A stretch of DNA of 64,000 bases from Lepidurus packardi (GCA_023053545.1 JAKZAN010000004.1:6572001-6636000); one strand, 5' to 3'. Counted from the first letter of the stretch, positions 49,580 through 63,300 are shown. Numbers and translations: made by a program. Notes: generated by a model from the letters alone, not told the origin.

Positions 49580-52500
49580 ATGGCACTAAAAGGCTGTTAC
49601 GCCTGTCTCAAGTATATGGTGCTTATTGTCAACCTCATCTTTTGGGTAAGCAAGAGTTAAAAATGCGTGTGAGCCGCACCCATAGCGTGCGCACTCTTAA
49701 ACATACGTTCTGTATATTCGTTGAAACGTTCTATATGCGTGACCTGTGCATGTTTTCCAAGTGCTAGGCTACAACGTTTCTTCCCTAGATCGTAGATCTA
49801 AACTAACCGAAATTCATGTCCCACGTTTCTGTTAGTTATGAATCATATCTTTCGTCTTAAAAACGCTGCTATTAAAAACAAACGTTCTGGCCCTCGCTTG
49901 TCAACAATCCACAACCGAGATAAGGTGCACTCGATTGATATTCGAAGTAAACAACAGGGCTTCCTCACCAGCTGCCTTTTAAAGCTCCAAGCCAGCCATC
50001 TTCGTCCTGGTTTTGCCCCAAAAGTTTTGTGATCCAAACAAGCTCCTGTCACTCTACATAGCCTCTGAAAAGCTAGCGTCATTGCCCCTCTTAGTCAGAT
50101 AAACTTTTTCATCTCTTATAAACGTATATTCAGTTTTGTAAGGAACTACTTATGCCTTCAGAAAGTTCTTTTGACCCACACCGCCTGGCTTTCCACCAAA
50201 AAAGGCTAATTAGCTGAAGACTGTTAATCTTGTCTACCGCTACTCCCCTCCTTTCACTAAATGAAGCCCGAAATTGACATTAATTTGTTTCAAAGCTCTA
50301 TGGGATTTTTTGGGCAAATTTAACGATTCATTACACAGCGCAGATTTGTTTAAAACCCCAGCGTATAAACATCAATTTAAGGCGGCTGTCGAGTTGAGAG
50401 CTGTGTAAAGAGCGCCAATTTCTTCAATTAGTGTATACTGAAGCGAAGAGATCGCAAAAACGCGAGCAACTTCGCGACCTAGTTTAAACCGCACGAGCCG
50501 AAAGTATCTTGCCAATTAATGTTAAGGTCATGTTCTGGACTCTGAACTCAATAGTTGGACTCTTTTTTTGAAATACAGTATATCCAGTGTATTCTTTTGG
50601 GTTTAAACTTTGACGTCATCTGCATGATATCACTGACCAGCAAAGTCACGATTCTTCCGCATCCACACAACCGGTTGGTTTTTTTCGTTTTCTAACAAAC
50701 CTTTCGTCCCCGCACCTTTTCTTGTAAGGCCTTTTTGAATGCCACTGGGAACTGACGTTCACGCAAGGCACTTTTTGAGTGGGGGGTTAGGGGGCATGCA
50801 GTGGTATTCTTAATCCTGTAGTCTTGATCCACGCGATAGGATTTCCCGAGGAAAAGTTTATTTACGCTGGCTTGTAAATTTATTTCCGCTGCATTGCGCC
50901 ATACTATACGAGGCTAAGAATGTGGCCATCTAAGAACGCTAAATCTTTCACGTGTGGGATTTCCTTTCTTTATTGTCGATGTGATAAATGTGAAATTCCC
51001 TCCGACATGAAGGCCGTCATCGTAGCTTGATCAGACTGTGAAACACCGGATCTTGGTATTTCTAGTATTCTCTGTACTCCCTCCCCAACATTGACTTATA
51101 AAGGCATTCAAGCTCAAAGATAAATGAAGTTATGACAGCATTAACAGGTAGTTAGTTATTGTTTGGGGGATATCTTTCTTTTGTCACAATGCGTTCAGAT
51201 TATGAAACAAAACATGTAATGCGTTTGTTTTGGGTGTCAAGGATGCTCGCTTTCTTGTTTCGTGGTTCACCTTGGATTCCCGAGAGACGATCTTGCTTAG
51301 CGAGGCCTTCACGTTTTTTTTTTTTTTATTATTTAACAGTAGGCCTCACGCAAGGCGTAGATTTATCTCTCCCCGCAGGGCCCCACCCTCTTAGCGCGCG
51401 CCTTTGGTCATGCAAGTAAATTGCACGTTCACTTTTTGGCTACGAGTGAAAAGAGACTCGAGAACGTAACCCTTATATGGTTCCGTGGGATTCATTATGG
51501 CGTTGGCATACACGATACCCAAGCCGGGTTTCCGGCTTCTGATTCGCTTTAACCATCGTAGATACGAAAAATGTCACGTGACGACATTGCATGGCCGATC
51601 AATGAGGACGCTATTGCTCTTCGGGGCCTTCTCAAAGCCCTTGCGAAGACCATGAGAATAAAAATGGGTAAAAAGAAAGAAAAAAAAATAAAAGTAAGGG
51701 AAAATCAATGAGAGCCACTTAGGGTTCGTTCTCCGAAAACTTCCCCACACGCCCGAAAACCTCATAACGCATAACTTTTTAATGACGCTAGCATAGGATA
51801 CGTAACTTACTTTTTGTTTAGATGGAAACGTGCAACAGGCAATTTTTTCGGCATTTTTTCCTTTTATTGACAAAGAATTATAATTTTCTTGTTTTCAAGC
51901 GATTTTCTTGGTCTATGGAGTCAGTACAGGGTTGATGTTCAGGGTTTTGAGCTTTTGATCTGCAAACTCAACACATGTCTCTTGTGGATGTTTAGTTTAG
52001 TCAAGGCTGGTGGACGAGAGGGGGCGAAGCTCGATTTTAATTTTTTTTTTAAAAAGGATAAGAAATACTAGCGTTATCCACTATAACTATAGCGTTGTCT
52101 GCATCGTCAAGTTATCTTTGTGATCTTGAAAAAAAAAGAATAAGAATATGATTGATTTGTTTATTTTTTGTTGCAGTTGGCCGGCTTTGCTGTTCTCGCC
52201 TTCTCCTTATGGCTACTCTTCGATACGGCTTTCTATTTGAAAGTGACGGACTCTTCAGGCGCCTACTTCACCGGAACTTACTTGTTACTGGCCGCCGGAG
52301 CTCTTATGACCATGGTGGGCTTCCTGGGCTGTTGTGGAGCGTATAGAGAGAGTCAGTGCATGCTCGGATCTGTAAGTTTCCTTAACATCCATAGTGGACC
52401 TTCTTGAAATTATCTTGTGAAATGAATGAGGCGTTTTGTTTCACGATTTTTTTTCTTAGTTTTTCGTTTTCTTGCTGCTCATCCTCGTGGCAGAAATTGC

Positions 52501-53168
52501 GGCTGGCGCCTGGGCTTGGAATCACCGCGTGGAGCTGAATAAAATGGTCCTTGACTCGGTCAAAGCAACCGTCCGCAAGGAATACAAAAACGATCTGGTT
52601 AAAACAGAAGGCTTTGATGCTATCCAACAAGCGGTAAGATGCATGACAAGATGGTTAAGGAACAAAAAGGCGTTCAATAACAGATTTTCCCTTTCCCCTG
52701 TTAATCGTTTAGTTGCACTGCTGCGGAGCTGAAGGACCCAGCGACTGGGCCAACTCGGCTTTTAACAATGCGGGCGAAAAAACCGCGTTAGAGATTGGTA
52801 TCTCTTCTCTGATCAGTAATTACCGAGTACCTGAATCTTGTTGCACGGACATGAAGAGTGAGGTGTGTAAAGCGTCTCTCACGTTCACTCTTGGAGCTCG
52901 TACTGCTGGAACCATCTACAGCGAAGTATGTTATACGGTGCTGGCTCCTTGTAGGAGATATAGTTACCAAGGGTAAAGACTGGAATATTAATTGTAGTTT
53001 TTCTTTTTCGTGTAGGGTTGCGCTAGAAAGATGGTGGATCTCCTGCAGACTCACGCAGTTTACATTGCTGGAGTTGGCATTGGCTTAGGAGTTGTGGAAT
53101 TGTTAGGCATGATCTTTTCGATGCTGCTTTGCTGTGCCATCCGAAAAATCGAGGACTTCAAAGCTTAA
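49580..53168 (+). CDS. Tetraspanin 1 (CD9/CD63-like)
   Basis: Four-helix membrane scaffold protein that organises partner proteins in the plasma membrane and endosomes. Exons: 49580-49645, 52177-52371, 52460-52633, 52713-52925 and 53016-53168, giving 266 residues in phase 0 throughout. It opens with GCYACLKYMVLIVNLIFW, typical of TM1 with palmitoylatable Cys. TM2 ends in GFLGCCGA. The large loop has the diagnostic CCG (LHCCGAEGPSDW), ESCC and a GC before TM4, six Cys in all. TM4 is followed by CCAIRKIEDFKA. The first intron is 2.5 kb. An AATAAA signal lies at 53180, close behind the stop. Confidence 0.95.
49646..52176 (+). other. First intron of tetraspanin 1
   Basis: A 2.5-kb intron with no recognised gene or element. 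It may carry enhancers, since the other introns of this gene are under 100 bases. Confidence 0.8.
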
Positions 53169-54126
53169 TTTTTCAACGAAATAAAGAAAGTCGACAGTAC
53201 CTTTAATGCATATAGCTTGAACGTGTTGAGAATTTTTGAACCATTTTGTCATTTTCCTTTTTTTCATAAAACATTTTTGTAGCGGATGCCCCTCCCCCTT
53301 TGACCATTTAACCTGTCTCCCTTTTTCTACAACACTGTTCTTTACCCAGCAAAGAGCCAAAAGAGCCATTCGTCGTAAAAAGCAAAGTGGCACCTATCAG
53401 GAATACTCGCACAGATCTATTTAGAAGATTTCGAAAACGCGCTTCGTCTTGTTATACATCACTGCGCGGCTTAATCCGTGGCTGTAAAATTTGGGTTTAA
53501 ATTGTGAACTGCCAAGTTTTCTAAGACCCTCGTAGGACTACTGTGACTTTTTCTTTTTTTTTATATGCGTAAGGGAGCTTCCCGTAATGTTCGGAAGTGT
53601 TGCTTGACCCTTGGATTTTTTGCGGAGATTTCTGTTTCTGGTTATCATTTGATAAACTATACCCTTATTTAACTTTTATTTAACTGTTGACACCTTGGGT
53701 TTTTCTCCGTTCGAATATGAGGGTAGATCTAAAAGAGACAAAGGGAGATATAATTGCCAGAGATCAAAACGTTTACACACTAGAATGTTAGTTGCCCAAC
53801 CGAAAGGCAAAGGTGTCTGGATGTATTTCTTTATAAATGTATTCACCAAGTTTCAATATAATTTCCCTATTTGAATGTCGTTTAGAGGAAACATGCTTCT
53901 TCTGTAATTTTCTAGATGATTTTCCTACAGGATTTCCTACAGTTCTGTGGAAATTAATTTGGGTGGGAACTCGTGTGATACATCGTATTTATTGGTCTGA
54001 AACTTTCGAAGGCGGTGGCAGTTTTGCTTTATAAACGTCAATAGATTAGTGTGATCCGTTAGTGTTGGAATCGATATCGTAGGAACGACAAATATTTCTC
54101 TTATAGTAATTAATCAGATCAGTAAA
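53169..54126 (+). repeat. Upstream block of the tetraspanin duplication, copy A
   Basis: From about 53430 the sequence matches 57366-58030, for example GTGAACTGCCAAGTTTTC followed by GACCCTCGTAGGACTACT, then GGAAGTGTTGCTTGACCC. Both copies lead directly into a tetraspanin first exon, so promoter and gene were duplicated together. No separate gene is seen. Confidence 0.85.
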
Positions 54127-55009
54127 ATGGGATTAAAAGGAGGCTACGCGTGCCTTCAAAATACCATGATCTTTGGGAACATGATCTTATTGGTAAGCAA
54201 GAATTTTAAAATAATTGTAAGTCGTAATCGCAATTTTATTCGTTCGTCGTAACACAATTTCGAACGTGATTCAAAAGTTACTCTCAAGTTGAAAATCTCA
54301 TGAACGCTCGATTTTAAACGTATTTAGGTAAGTTGATGCCATGGAAGAACAGTGATTTCACTTTTTTGTTGAATAGTTAAAAGAAACAAATATGCAATTG
54401 CTTAATTAATTACTTTTAGCAATATACATCAAGTAGAATGATCGAAGTATAACTATAAGTAATCTTTCCACAGCGTACGCCGTGGAAACCACTTAGTTTG
54501 ACAAAGTGTGATTGATCAGGAAAAACGTATCATTCATCAGGGGAAAAAAATCATATGATTCGTCAGGAAAAAGACACATTTTACTAAAGTAGTTATCTGT
54601 TACTTCCCGCCACTTACATCCTTTTGAGGTTTGAAATCGGATTAGAGCTCAACGTATTATCATAGTCAGTTTTTAACCTTCCAAAAAGCCCGGATTAGTT
54701 GATGATAAGTTTTACTGCAAGACAGTATCGTGCAAATCTCTTATAGTTTACATACGGTAATTGTTAACAAAGATGTCCAAAGCTATTCGGCCAGAAGAAA
54801 AGAGTTATCTTGAAAAGCTAATAAAAGTCTGATATTGATTTGTCACTCGGTTACTATTTCAGTTGGCCGGTGTATGTTGTCTCTCGATTTCGTAACTTTC
54901 GATAAGCAGTTCGAAACGCAACTGAAGGGATTTTACAAAGGAACTTATTTGTTGATTGCTGTTGGATCTTTGACAACGGTGGTCAGTATCCTGGGATGTT
55001 GCGGATCTA

Positions 55010-56297
55010 TTGGGTCACTCGAAAAGTCCGTGCAGTAATCCGAACACTTTCCCATTCAAACAGCCCGGGTATTTTTTTCCGTCTGCATTCGAACTTTTTT
55101 GTTCGAAAACTAGGAAGAGGTTTATGTTAGCTATATGTGTACCAAATTTTAGTGATCCTGACTTGAATTCGAAGTTTTTATTAACCACTGAAAGATGGAC
55201 GATTCCGCTGAACATTTTCGCCACATAATGCGGTATCATTTCCACGAAGGACTCAACGTTTCGGAAACACTTGAAAAAATTTGTGGAGTTTACGGCCCTG
55301 GTGCTTTAAAAGAACGCGTGGTTTGGAAATGGTTTGCGCGTTTCCGAAATGGAAATTTTTGCTTTCAAGATGGCGCCCGAACGGGTCGTCCTAAAGTGGT
55401 CGATACGAACCAAATAACATCTTTGGTGGACGTAAACCCACATTTTACAATAAAAGAGATACAGGAGATTGTCGGGGTATCCAATGATAGCGTTTCTAAA
55501 CACCTGAAATCCGCTGGCTACATTAATAGAGCGGACGTCTGGCTCCCGCACGACCTGAGCGACATGAACCTGGTAGAGAGCGTGGACGCCTGCGATTTAT
55601 TGCTACATAAAAATACGGAGCATCCTTTTTTGAGAAATGTAATCATGGGAGACGAAAATTGGATTATCTACAATAATGTTACAAGAAAAAGATCTTGGGG
55701 AACAAGGGACAGTCGTCTACAAACTGTCCCTAAAGCCAGGCTCCACCCGAAGAAGGTGATGCTGTGCATCTGGTGGGATTACAAAGGCGTAGTTTACTAG
55801 AAGCTACTACCATATGGTCAGACTATTAACTCGGACAAATACTGCGAGCAACTTAACAATTTGAAGGATGCCATTGCTCAAAAGCGTCCGGAATTGGCCA
55901 ACAGAAGAGGCGTAACCTTCCACCACGACAACGCCCGGCCACACACATCTTTGCGGACCCGGCAAAAACTTTTAAAATTTTCCTGGGATGTTCTACCGCA
56001 CCCTGCTTACAGCCCTGGCCTTGCACCTTCAGACTACCATCTTTTCCGCTCTCTTCAAAACTCCCTTAACGGAAAAAATTTCGAAAATCTGGAGGCCATC
56101 AAAATGCACCTCAATCAGTTTTTTCGCAAATAAACCCAAGATGTTTTGGGAGAAGGGGATCTTCGATCTACCAAATCGTTGGTCTAAAGTGATCGAACAA
56201 AATGGTTCATACATAGTTTAATAAAATTCGCTATGTGCAGAGAAATTCGCTTTCAAATTTTGGGTAATTTACTGCACGGACTTTTCGAGTGACCCAA
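55010..56297 (+). mobile_element. Full-length mariner transposon, inactive
   Basis: A 1288-bp element with inverted termini beginning TTGGGTCACTCGAAAAGTCC at both ends and a TA duplication (55008-55009 and 56298-56299), as expected for Tc1/mariner. It lies within exon 2 of the tetraspanin pseudogene. Its single gene is disabled. Confidence 0.95.
55195..56221 (+). pseudogene. Mariner transposase, nonsense and frameshift mutated
   Basis: The start ATG is followed by a helix-turn-helix N-terminal region and GRP linker (ARTGRPK). The three catalytic aspartates of the DD34D core remain: MGDENW, HHDNARPHTS and APSDYHLF. A TAG interrupts the frame at 55798, at the position after GVVY. A second lesion near 56115-56131, in a T-run, shifts the frame so that the last 30 residues (ending in IEQNGSY) lie in another frame. 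With two lesions the copy is not autonomous, though its termini could still be mobilised in trans. Confidence 0.93.
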
Positions 56298-56599
56298 TAC
56301 TAAGGAGAGCCCATGCATGCTCATGACTGAGTATTAGACAATAGACCTTTGTTCTTCATGTGAAATTCGGATTCATTAAGGCTTTTATTTTCTTTGCAGT
56401 ACTTCGTTTTTCTGTTGATTATTATGGTACTAGAGATTGTGGCTGGAATATTGGCTTTTGTACACCAATTAGAGTGGAGGTCGGGAAGAACGGGTTGCTA
56501 GTTATTGCAGGAGTTGAGTTTGGTTTGGCATTGTTGGAATTATTCGGTATGATTTTCTCCATGATGCTATTTGCGCCATTCCGAAGAAACCATAAGTGA

Positions 56600-58036
56600 A
56601 CCTAAATATTGTGACGCTGGAAAAATATATGCTTAGCTGTTTCCGCACACTAAGTGCAACAGCACGTAGGCAGAATGGCGTGCAATCTTTGTTCTATACT
56701 GTTGGCTTCGCAATTGCTTTGCGTGGGAGTTTGCTTCTATAATGACAGGGGGTAGTTGGCTATAGGATATTAAGATCGATAAACACCTTTGACTTTTGAC
56801 CACTTATTGACCCCCTCGAAAATAATTGTAATTGTAATCTAAATATATCCTACTTAAATACAAAGTCACATTTTGGTGAAAATGCGGTGTATCTTTTTTT
56901 TTAAAGAGTGTAAAAAACAATTTTTGATAGATCAAAAGTTATAGGACGGTTATGTCACGCTGTCTGTGTGGAAAAGACCAAGCGATTGTATGGTGTTTAA
57001 AGGCCTTACTCGATGAGTCTGTGACTGGAGGACTACAGGCTGTGGTGGACGGTAGGCCTACCTTCATGAGTGGTGGTAAGGTTTTTGAAGGTGCGATATG
57101 AAAGAAGCTTCATTTAACACATGAATCAAATCGATTCCAATTTTTAAAATACGTATATCTCAAAAGTTACTGTATAATGTACTTCTTCACGCAATGTTCT
57201 TTTTTCTTACTTGCAATAAAATTTCCCCTGTTCGAATGCCCTTTATAGGTAATTCGCTTTTAATACAGTTTGAAAAAAAGCTTGGAATAATGTTGGTTTC
57301 TTGATTGTCTCTTTGATGCTGTTAATGACGTAATATTTGGCAAACAACATTTAAGGATGAAGAAAAGGTTTCGAAAACGCGGTTGCTTCTTGCTATGTAC
57401 ATTACTCCGCGGCTTGATTAGTTACAAAATTCGGTTTAAACTGTGAACTGCCAAGTTTTCGAAGACCCTCGTAGGACTACTACGACTGTTTTTTTATATA
57501 TGCGTAAGGGAGCTCCCCGTAATGCTCGGAAGTGTTGCTTGACCCTTGGATTTTTTGCGGAGATTTCTGTTTCTGACTATCCTTTGATAAACTATACCCT
57601 TATTTAACTTTCAACTTCTTGTGTTTTTCTTTGTTCGAATATGTGGTTAGATCTACAAAGAGATAAAGGGAGATATAATTGCTAGAGATCAACTCGTTTA
57701 CACACTAGTTGCCCAACCGAAAGGTCATAAACGTCTGGATGTATTTCTTTATAATTATGTTCACCAAAGTTTCGATAGGATATCCCTATTTGAATGTCGT
57801 TTAGATTTAAAAATGCCCCTTTTTGCGCAATTTTCTAGATGATTTTCCTACAGGAAACTGGTTTTGTGGTAATTTCTTATTTAGATGGAGACTTGTGTGT
57901 TATATCGTACTTATTGGTCAGAAACTTTTGAAGGCGAGGCCGGTTTTGCTTTCTGAACGTCAGTAGATAGTGTTGGAATCGCCATCGGAGGAAAGACAAG
58001 TATTTTTCTTATAGTGATATTAACCAAGTCAGTAAA
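56600..58036 (+). repeat. Spacer and duplicated upstream block of the tetraspanin cluster, copy B
   Basis: The part from about 57366 to 58030 repeats the 53430-54126 block with scattered differences. The part before it, including AATAAA at 57215, matches the sequence after tetraspanin 3 (AATAAA at 59800). This sets the duplication unit as promoter plus gene plus 3' flank. No further gene is visible. Confidence 0.8.
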
Positions 58037-59673
58037 ATGGGACTAAAAGGAGGCTATGCGTGCCTTAAATATGTCGTGTTCTTTGTGAACATGATCTTTT
58101 GGGTAAGTAAGAGTTTTAAAATGATTACAAGTAGTAATCGTAATTTGAGTCGTTTGCCGTAACGTGCTTTTGAGAAAGATTTAAACATAACACGCACATA
58201 ATTTTGTTTCTTGACAGTATCTTTTTGTGGCCAAGAAGTTGAATTAGAAAATCTCATGAACGCTCGAGTATAGATTTTAAACGTAATTAAGGTCAGTTAA
58301 TGGAAGAATAGTTATTTCACTCTTTTTTGTTGAATATTTAAAGGTATATAAGTATATCTAATTGCTTAATCACTTCTAACAATATAAATAGTTTAAAATT
58401 AAAATGTTTGAAAAGTAACCAAGTGATTTCCACAGTACGCTATTATTCATCAGGAAAAAAGTGAACACATTTTGCCAAACTAGTTTTCTGTTACTTCCCG
58501 CCACTTACATCCTGTTGAGGTTAGAAATCGGAAACTCGACGTGGTATATGATATCACAGACAATTCTTAACCTTCCGAAAAGCCACGGGTTTCATAATGA
58601 TAAGCTTACTGCAAGAATAATCTTGTGCAAATCTCTTATAGTTTTTGCATACGGGAATTGCTAACAAAGATATCCAAAGCTATTCGGCCAGAAGAATTTA
58701 TATACATAGTTATCTGGGAAAGCTAATAAATGTCATATACTGATTTGTCGCTCCGTTACTATTTCAGTTGGCCGGTGTGGGTGTTCTCGCATTTTCGTTA
58801 TGGTTACGTTTCGGTAAGGGGTTCGATGCGCAAATGGAATCTTACACAGGAACGTACTTGTTGATGGGTGCTGGATCTTTGATAACGGTAGTCGGTTTCC
58901 TGGGATGTTGCGGAGCTTCAAAGGAGAGTCCATGCATGCTCACAACTGTGAGTATTAGATAATAGACTTTTCGTCTTCTGAAATACGGATTCACTAACGA
59001 TTTATGTTTATTTGCAGTTCTTCTTCTTTCTGTTGATTATAATGGTGCTACAGATTGCGGCTGGAGTTTGGGCTAGTAGTCACCGACCAGAGCTCAACAA
59101 GAAGTTACATGATTTGGTCCGGAATATGGTTAGGGATTACAACAAGGATCCGGTAAAAACAAAGAGTATTGATGCTTTGCAAAAAGTGGTAAGTTCGTAG
59201 CAATTCTGACTGTAAAAAAAGGCTTTAAGTTATTTACTTCTTCCATTAGCTACACTGTTGTGGAACTGATGGCCCTAGTAATTGGTCTATCAAGAGTTTT
59301 AACGGTAGTTCAGGTGGAGGTTCAGTTGTGGGTAACGACAGTATGTTTAACGTCAGCACCTATTGGGTCCCGCAATCTTGTTGCGTAGAAAGGCAGAGAG
59401 ATACTTGCAATTCCACTGTCACTATTAATATTGAAATGAAGTTTCCTGATTATATTTATACTGAAGTACGTTTGCATTTTAAATTGATAGATTTTGCGTA
59501 GTTATTTCATTTATTCCCCTATATCTTTCCCACAGGGTTGTGCTGCAAAGGCAACCGAGTTCGCAAACAAGCGGTTAATAGTTATTGCTGGAGTTGGGTT
59601 TGGTGTTGGAGCGTTGGAATTGTTCGGTATGATCTTCTCCGTGATGCTATGTTGCGCCATTCGGAATCAATGA
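58037..59673 (+). CDS. Tetraspanin 3 (CD9/CD63-like)
   Basis: Intact sister of the pseudogene. Exons: 58037-58102, 58768-58947, 59018-59188, 59250-59465 and 59536-59673, giving 256 residues in phase 0 at every junction, the same intron pattern as tetraspanin 1. It starts [21 protein letters not shown], and TM2 ends [14 protein letters not shown]. The large loop has [12 protein letters not shown], a Gly/Ser insert (GSSGGGS), PQSCC, a further Cys and a GC before TM4. Asn-Ser-Thr and Asn-Val-Ser sites offer N-glycosylation. The end is CCAIRNQ. An AATAAA lies at 59800. It probably works in the membrane in place of, or beside, tetraspanin 1. Confidence 0.94.
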
Positions 59674-60314
59674 GTGGACCTAAATTTGAAAGAAGTTTCA
59701 TTTTAATACAAATTAAATCGATTCTCACACTTAAAACGATGTATACCTCGAAAGTTACTTTATAATGTACTTATTAATGCAATTTGTTTTTAATCTTGCA
59801 ATAAAATTTTCCCAGTTCGAATGTCCATTAAAAGTAATTCGCTTTTAATACAGTTTTGAAATAAAATCGTATAGTGTTGGGTTTTTGGTTGTCTCTTTGT
59901 TACTGTTAAATGACATAATAGTTGGCTAATAACGCTTAATGGTGAATAAAAGCCATATTTCACTCGGTTTGTATTATTTGCGAAATTATACAGTGAAATA
60001 TGTGTAAAAAATTTTTATACTTTGGAAATTTTATACTTTCCCGCCTTAAAATTGGAAATGCGAACTCATGAGCCAGCCGCAATTCACAGATTTCACAGTT
60101 CAGAGTTAATGGTTCAGAAATTAGCCCCCCCCCCTCAAAGACGAACTTTACGCGCGAACCCACACAATAACAGACGTTTAGCTTGTTTGTGTTTCTGTGA
60201 ATTTGCTGTTTATTTAGTTTTTTGCGCTTGCCCTTTTAGTTCTTAGAGTCGGAGTAATGTATGTATTTCTATTATATGCTACTTGCGACTAAACAAGTGG
60301 TACATTTCCTTTAG
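59674..60314. other. Spacer between tetraspanin 3 and SMC2
   Basis: It contains the tetraspanin 3 polyadenylation signal (59800) and presumably the SMC2 promoter. A C-rich run is present near 60126-60134. No other feature was seen. Confidence 0.6.
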
Positions 60315-63300
60315 ATGTATATAAAGACGGTCATCATCGACGGGTTCAAGTCGTACGGACAGAGAACAGAGATTAAAGGGTTTGATCCCTTGTTTAACGC
60401 CATAACTGGATTGAATGGTACCGGTAAATCTAATATCCTGGACTCCATTTGTTTCTTGCTGGGAATCACGAATCTGACCCATGTAAAACAATATTTATTG
60501 CTCTTTTACTCACAGTATAATATGCTCATCATGGTTTTTGTATTAGGTACGAGCCACTAACATGCAAGAGTTGATCTATAAGAATGGGCAAGCTGGCGTT
60601 ACTAAAGCCACAGTCACCATCGTATTTGACAACGCAGATAAAAGCCAAAGCCCTTTGGGTTACGAACAAAGTGACGAGATCACCATCACACGACAAGTAA
60701 AAACGAAAATTCATAAAGCTCCTCGCGTGCTTATGCAAATTGTGTTCCTCGTTTAGATCGTTTTGGGAGGGAAAAACAAATACTTAATCAATGGAAGTAA
60801 CGTGCCAAACAGCCGCATCCAGGATTTATTCCAGTCTGTGCAGCTAAACGTCAACAATCCCCACTTTCTCATTATGCAAGGCAGAGTTACCAAAGTTCTA
60901 AATATGAAACCACCTGAGGTACTGACGGCATTATTTGAATAATTTACCGAGTTAACAGTTTGCTCTCTAGATTCTCTCCATGATAGAAGAAGCTGCAGGT
61001 ACGCGTATGTACGAAACGAAGAAACAAAGTGCCGTGAAAACCATTGAGAAAAAGGATGCCAAACTTAGAGAAATCAATGCTGTAATTTTTCATTATAACT
61101 ATAAAGATACAAGTTTGATTTTACCGAGGATAACTTAGATAATTGACGAGGAAATTAGCCCAGCATTGGATAAACTGAAAGGAGAAAGAGCGCAGTATTT
61201 TCAGTTCCAGAAGACACAAAGGGATTTGGAGCTGTTGACCAAATTGCATGCGGCATACACATATACCGTTCTTGAAGTAAGCACCCTCTTAAGCACTTGT
61301 TAGTCTAATTTACCGTGTTTAAACATAGGCTGCTTGTGAGGAAGTTAAGAACCGTTACTTGGAAATCTGCGAATCCGTAGAAACTCTGCAAACCAACATG
61401 GCTAATGCCCAGAAGGAAATCAAGCCTCTCGAGCAAGAGATTGAAGTGATGTCACGTAAAAGACAGGAGGTAATTGAGTTTTTCTGTGTTTATCAAGGAA
61501 ATATCTTTTTAACGTGGAAATCTACTTCTTTTCTAGGAGTCCGGGCCTTTATTGCAAAAACTTGAGCTTGTTGTAAGCGAGAAACACAAAGCAGAAGCCA
61601 AAGTCCTCGCTAACGTGAAGAATATTACTGACAGTATGAAGAGAGAAGAAAAGCGCATTCAGCAACTGATAAAAAGCATTGCAGACGTAAGTTATTGTTT
61701 TCAAAACATTAGTATCTTCAAGAAGGTTCAATGTCTGTCGTTTAGGACCAAGCCACACTGGACGGTAGAGAAAAAGTGCACGAAGGTTTGGCCGAAGGTT
61801 TTCGAAAACTAAAAGAAGCTGAGGAGAAAGGAAAAGAAGTTTTGGCCTCCGCCCAAAAGAGATTGCAAGCCATTTCTTCAGGCATGTTTGCCTCCGATGA
61901 CGGACAATTCGCTACCATAGCTGAACAACTCATGGGTAAACTATTGCTTAAAATTTCATTTGACAGAAAAAGCTCTTATGTATGCTGTAGCTGTCAAGGA
62001 AAGCATTTCCAAGGCCGAAACGGAGCGCACAAAGAGCGAAATGAAGCTAAAAAATGATGAAAGCGAGTATCAAAAGAAATCCCAAGATGTGAAGAAGATC
62101 CAGGACTTGTTGGTTAAAGATCAACAGAATTATAAGAACATGGAAAGCCAAATTGGAAAGATCAAAGTAAATTTCATAATATGTGATAACATTAACAAGA
62201 ATCTTTTCTCAAATGAAATGTTCTATTCACATAGAAAGATATGGAGAAGTGCAATTATGATGAAGCTCATTTCCAGCGTGTCGAAGACGAGCACAAGAAT
62301 CTCAGAGAGGAAATAACCCAAGTGCGTCACACAGCTGCAGCTTTAGAAGACAGGTACCTCTCAAATTAGCTATTAATTTCATATTTGAGGTGTCTTTCTA
62401 GGATCCCTCAACTTCGGTTTAACTACACTGATCCCGAGCCAAATTTTGATTACAGTTCTGTTAAAGGTTTGCTGTGCAAATTGTTCACTGTGAAAGAAAA
62501 AGCAGCAACTCTAGCTCTGGAAGTTACGGCAGGAGGAAAAGTAAAATTTCTCCGTATATTTCATGACGGCGCTGAAATGTATGTGTTTTCAGCTATGCAA
62601 TGTGGTTGTGGATACGGAACGCACTGGCAAAAAGCTGCTGGAGAAGGGACAATTGGAAAGGCGAGTAACGTTTATTCCGTTGAATAAAATCCAGCCTCGG
62701 TACGTTGATCAACGAGCTGTTAAGATAGCCGAGAGTTTGGTTGGCAAGGAAAACGTTCAGCTTGCCATGGATTTAGTTGAATATAACGACGAAGTGAAAA
62801 AAGCTGTGGCGTTCGCCTTTGGAAGCACTTTTATCTGCAAAGATATGAACGTTGCGAGAACTGTGGCCTTCCACAAGAGCATTATGACCAAATGCGTTAC
62901 CCTGGAAGGTGATGTCGTAGACCCTGGTGGTGTAATTACGGGAGGTACGTGGTCGATTACGTTCGAGACGATTTCTAGTGCTTTTATGAATGGATTGCTT
63001 AGGTTTTCGAGCTGGTGGCTCTTCTTTGCTAGCGAAACTACCCGAGCTAATGGCCAAACAAGACCAACTAAATGAAATGGATCAGAGATTAAAAACGCTC
63101 GAAAATGAGCTGCGCAATGTTCAGCCTACAGCGCAAAAGTATGCTAGCCTACCAGTTTAACTTTCAGTTTAATTGCCTAACTGTATTTTTTTTTTTACTC
63201 AGGTACCTTGCATTGAAGAAACAGTACGAGTTAAAAGCTTACGAGTTTGATTTGATGAAGCAGTGTACTCAAGAGACGAGTCACCAGCGTCAAGCCCAAG

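Larger units (their letters stand above)
54127..56599 (+). pseudogene. Tetraspanin 2 pseudogene, split by a mariner element
   Basis: Related to tetraspanin 3. Exon 1 (54127-54192) still reads GLKGGYACL, but with changes in TM1. Exon 2 (from 54863) has indels that break its frame, and is interrupted at a TA by the mariner element. Its end resumes at 56300 with AGGAGAGCCCATGCATGCTC. Exon 3 (from 56400) fuses directly to the TM4 exon, because a deletion has removed nearly all of the large extracellular loop with its CCG motif. The end reads [15 protein letters not shown] to a TGA at 56597. The duplicate AATAAA lies at 57215. It cannot encode a working tetraspanin. Confidence 0.88.
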
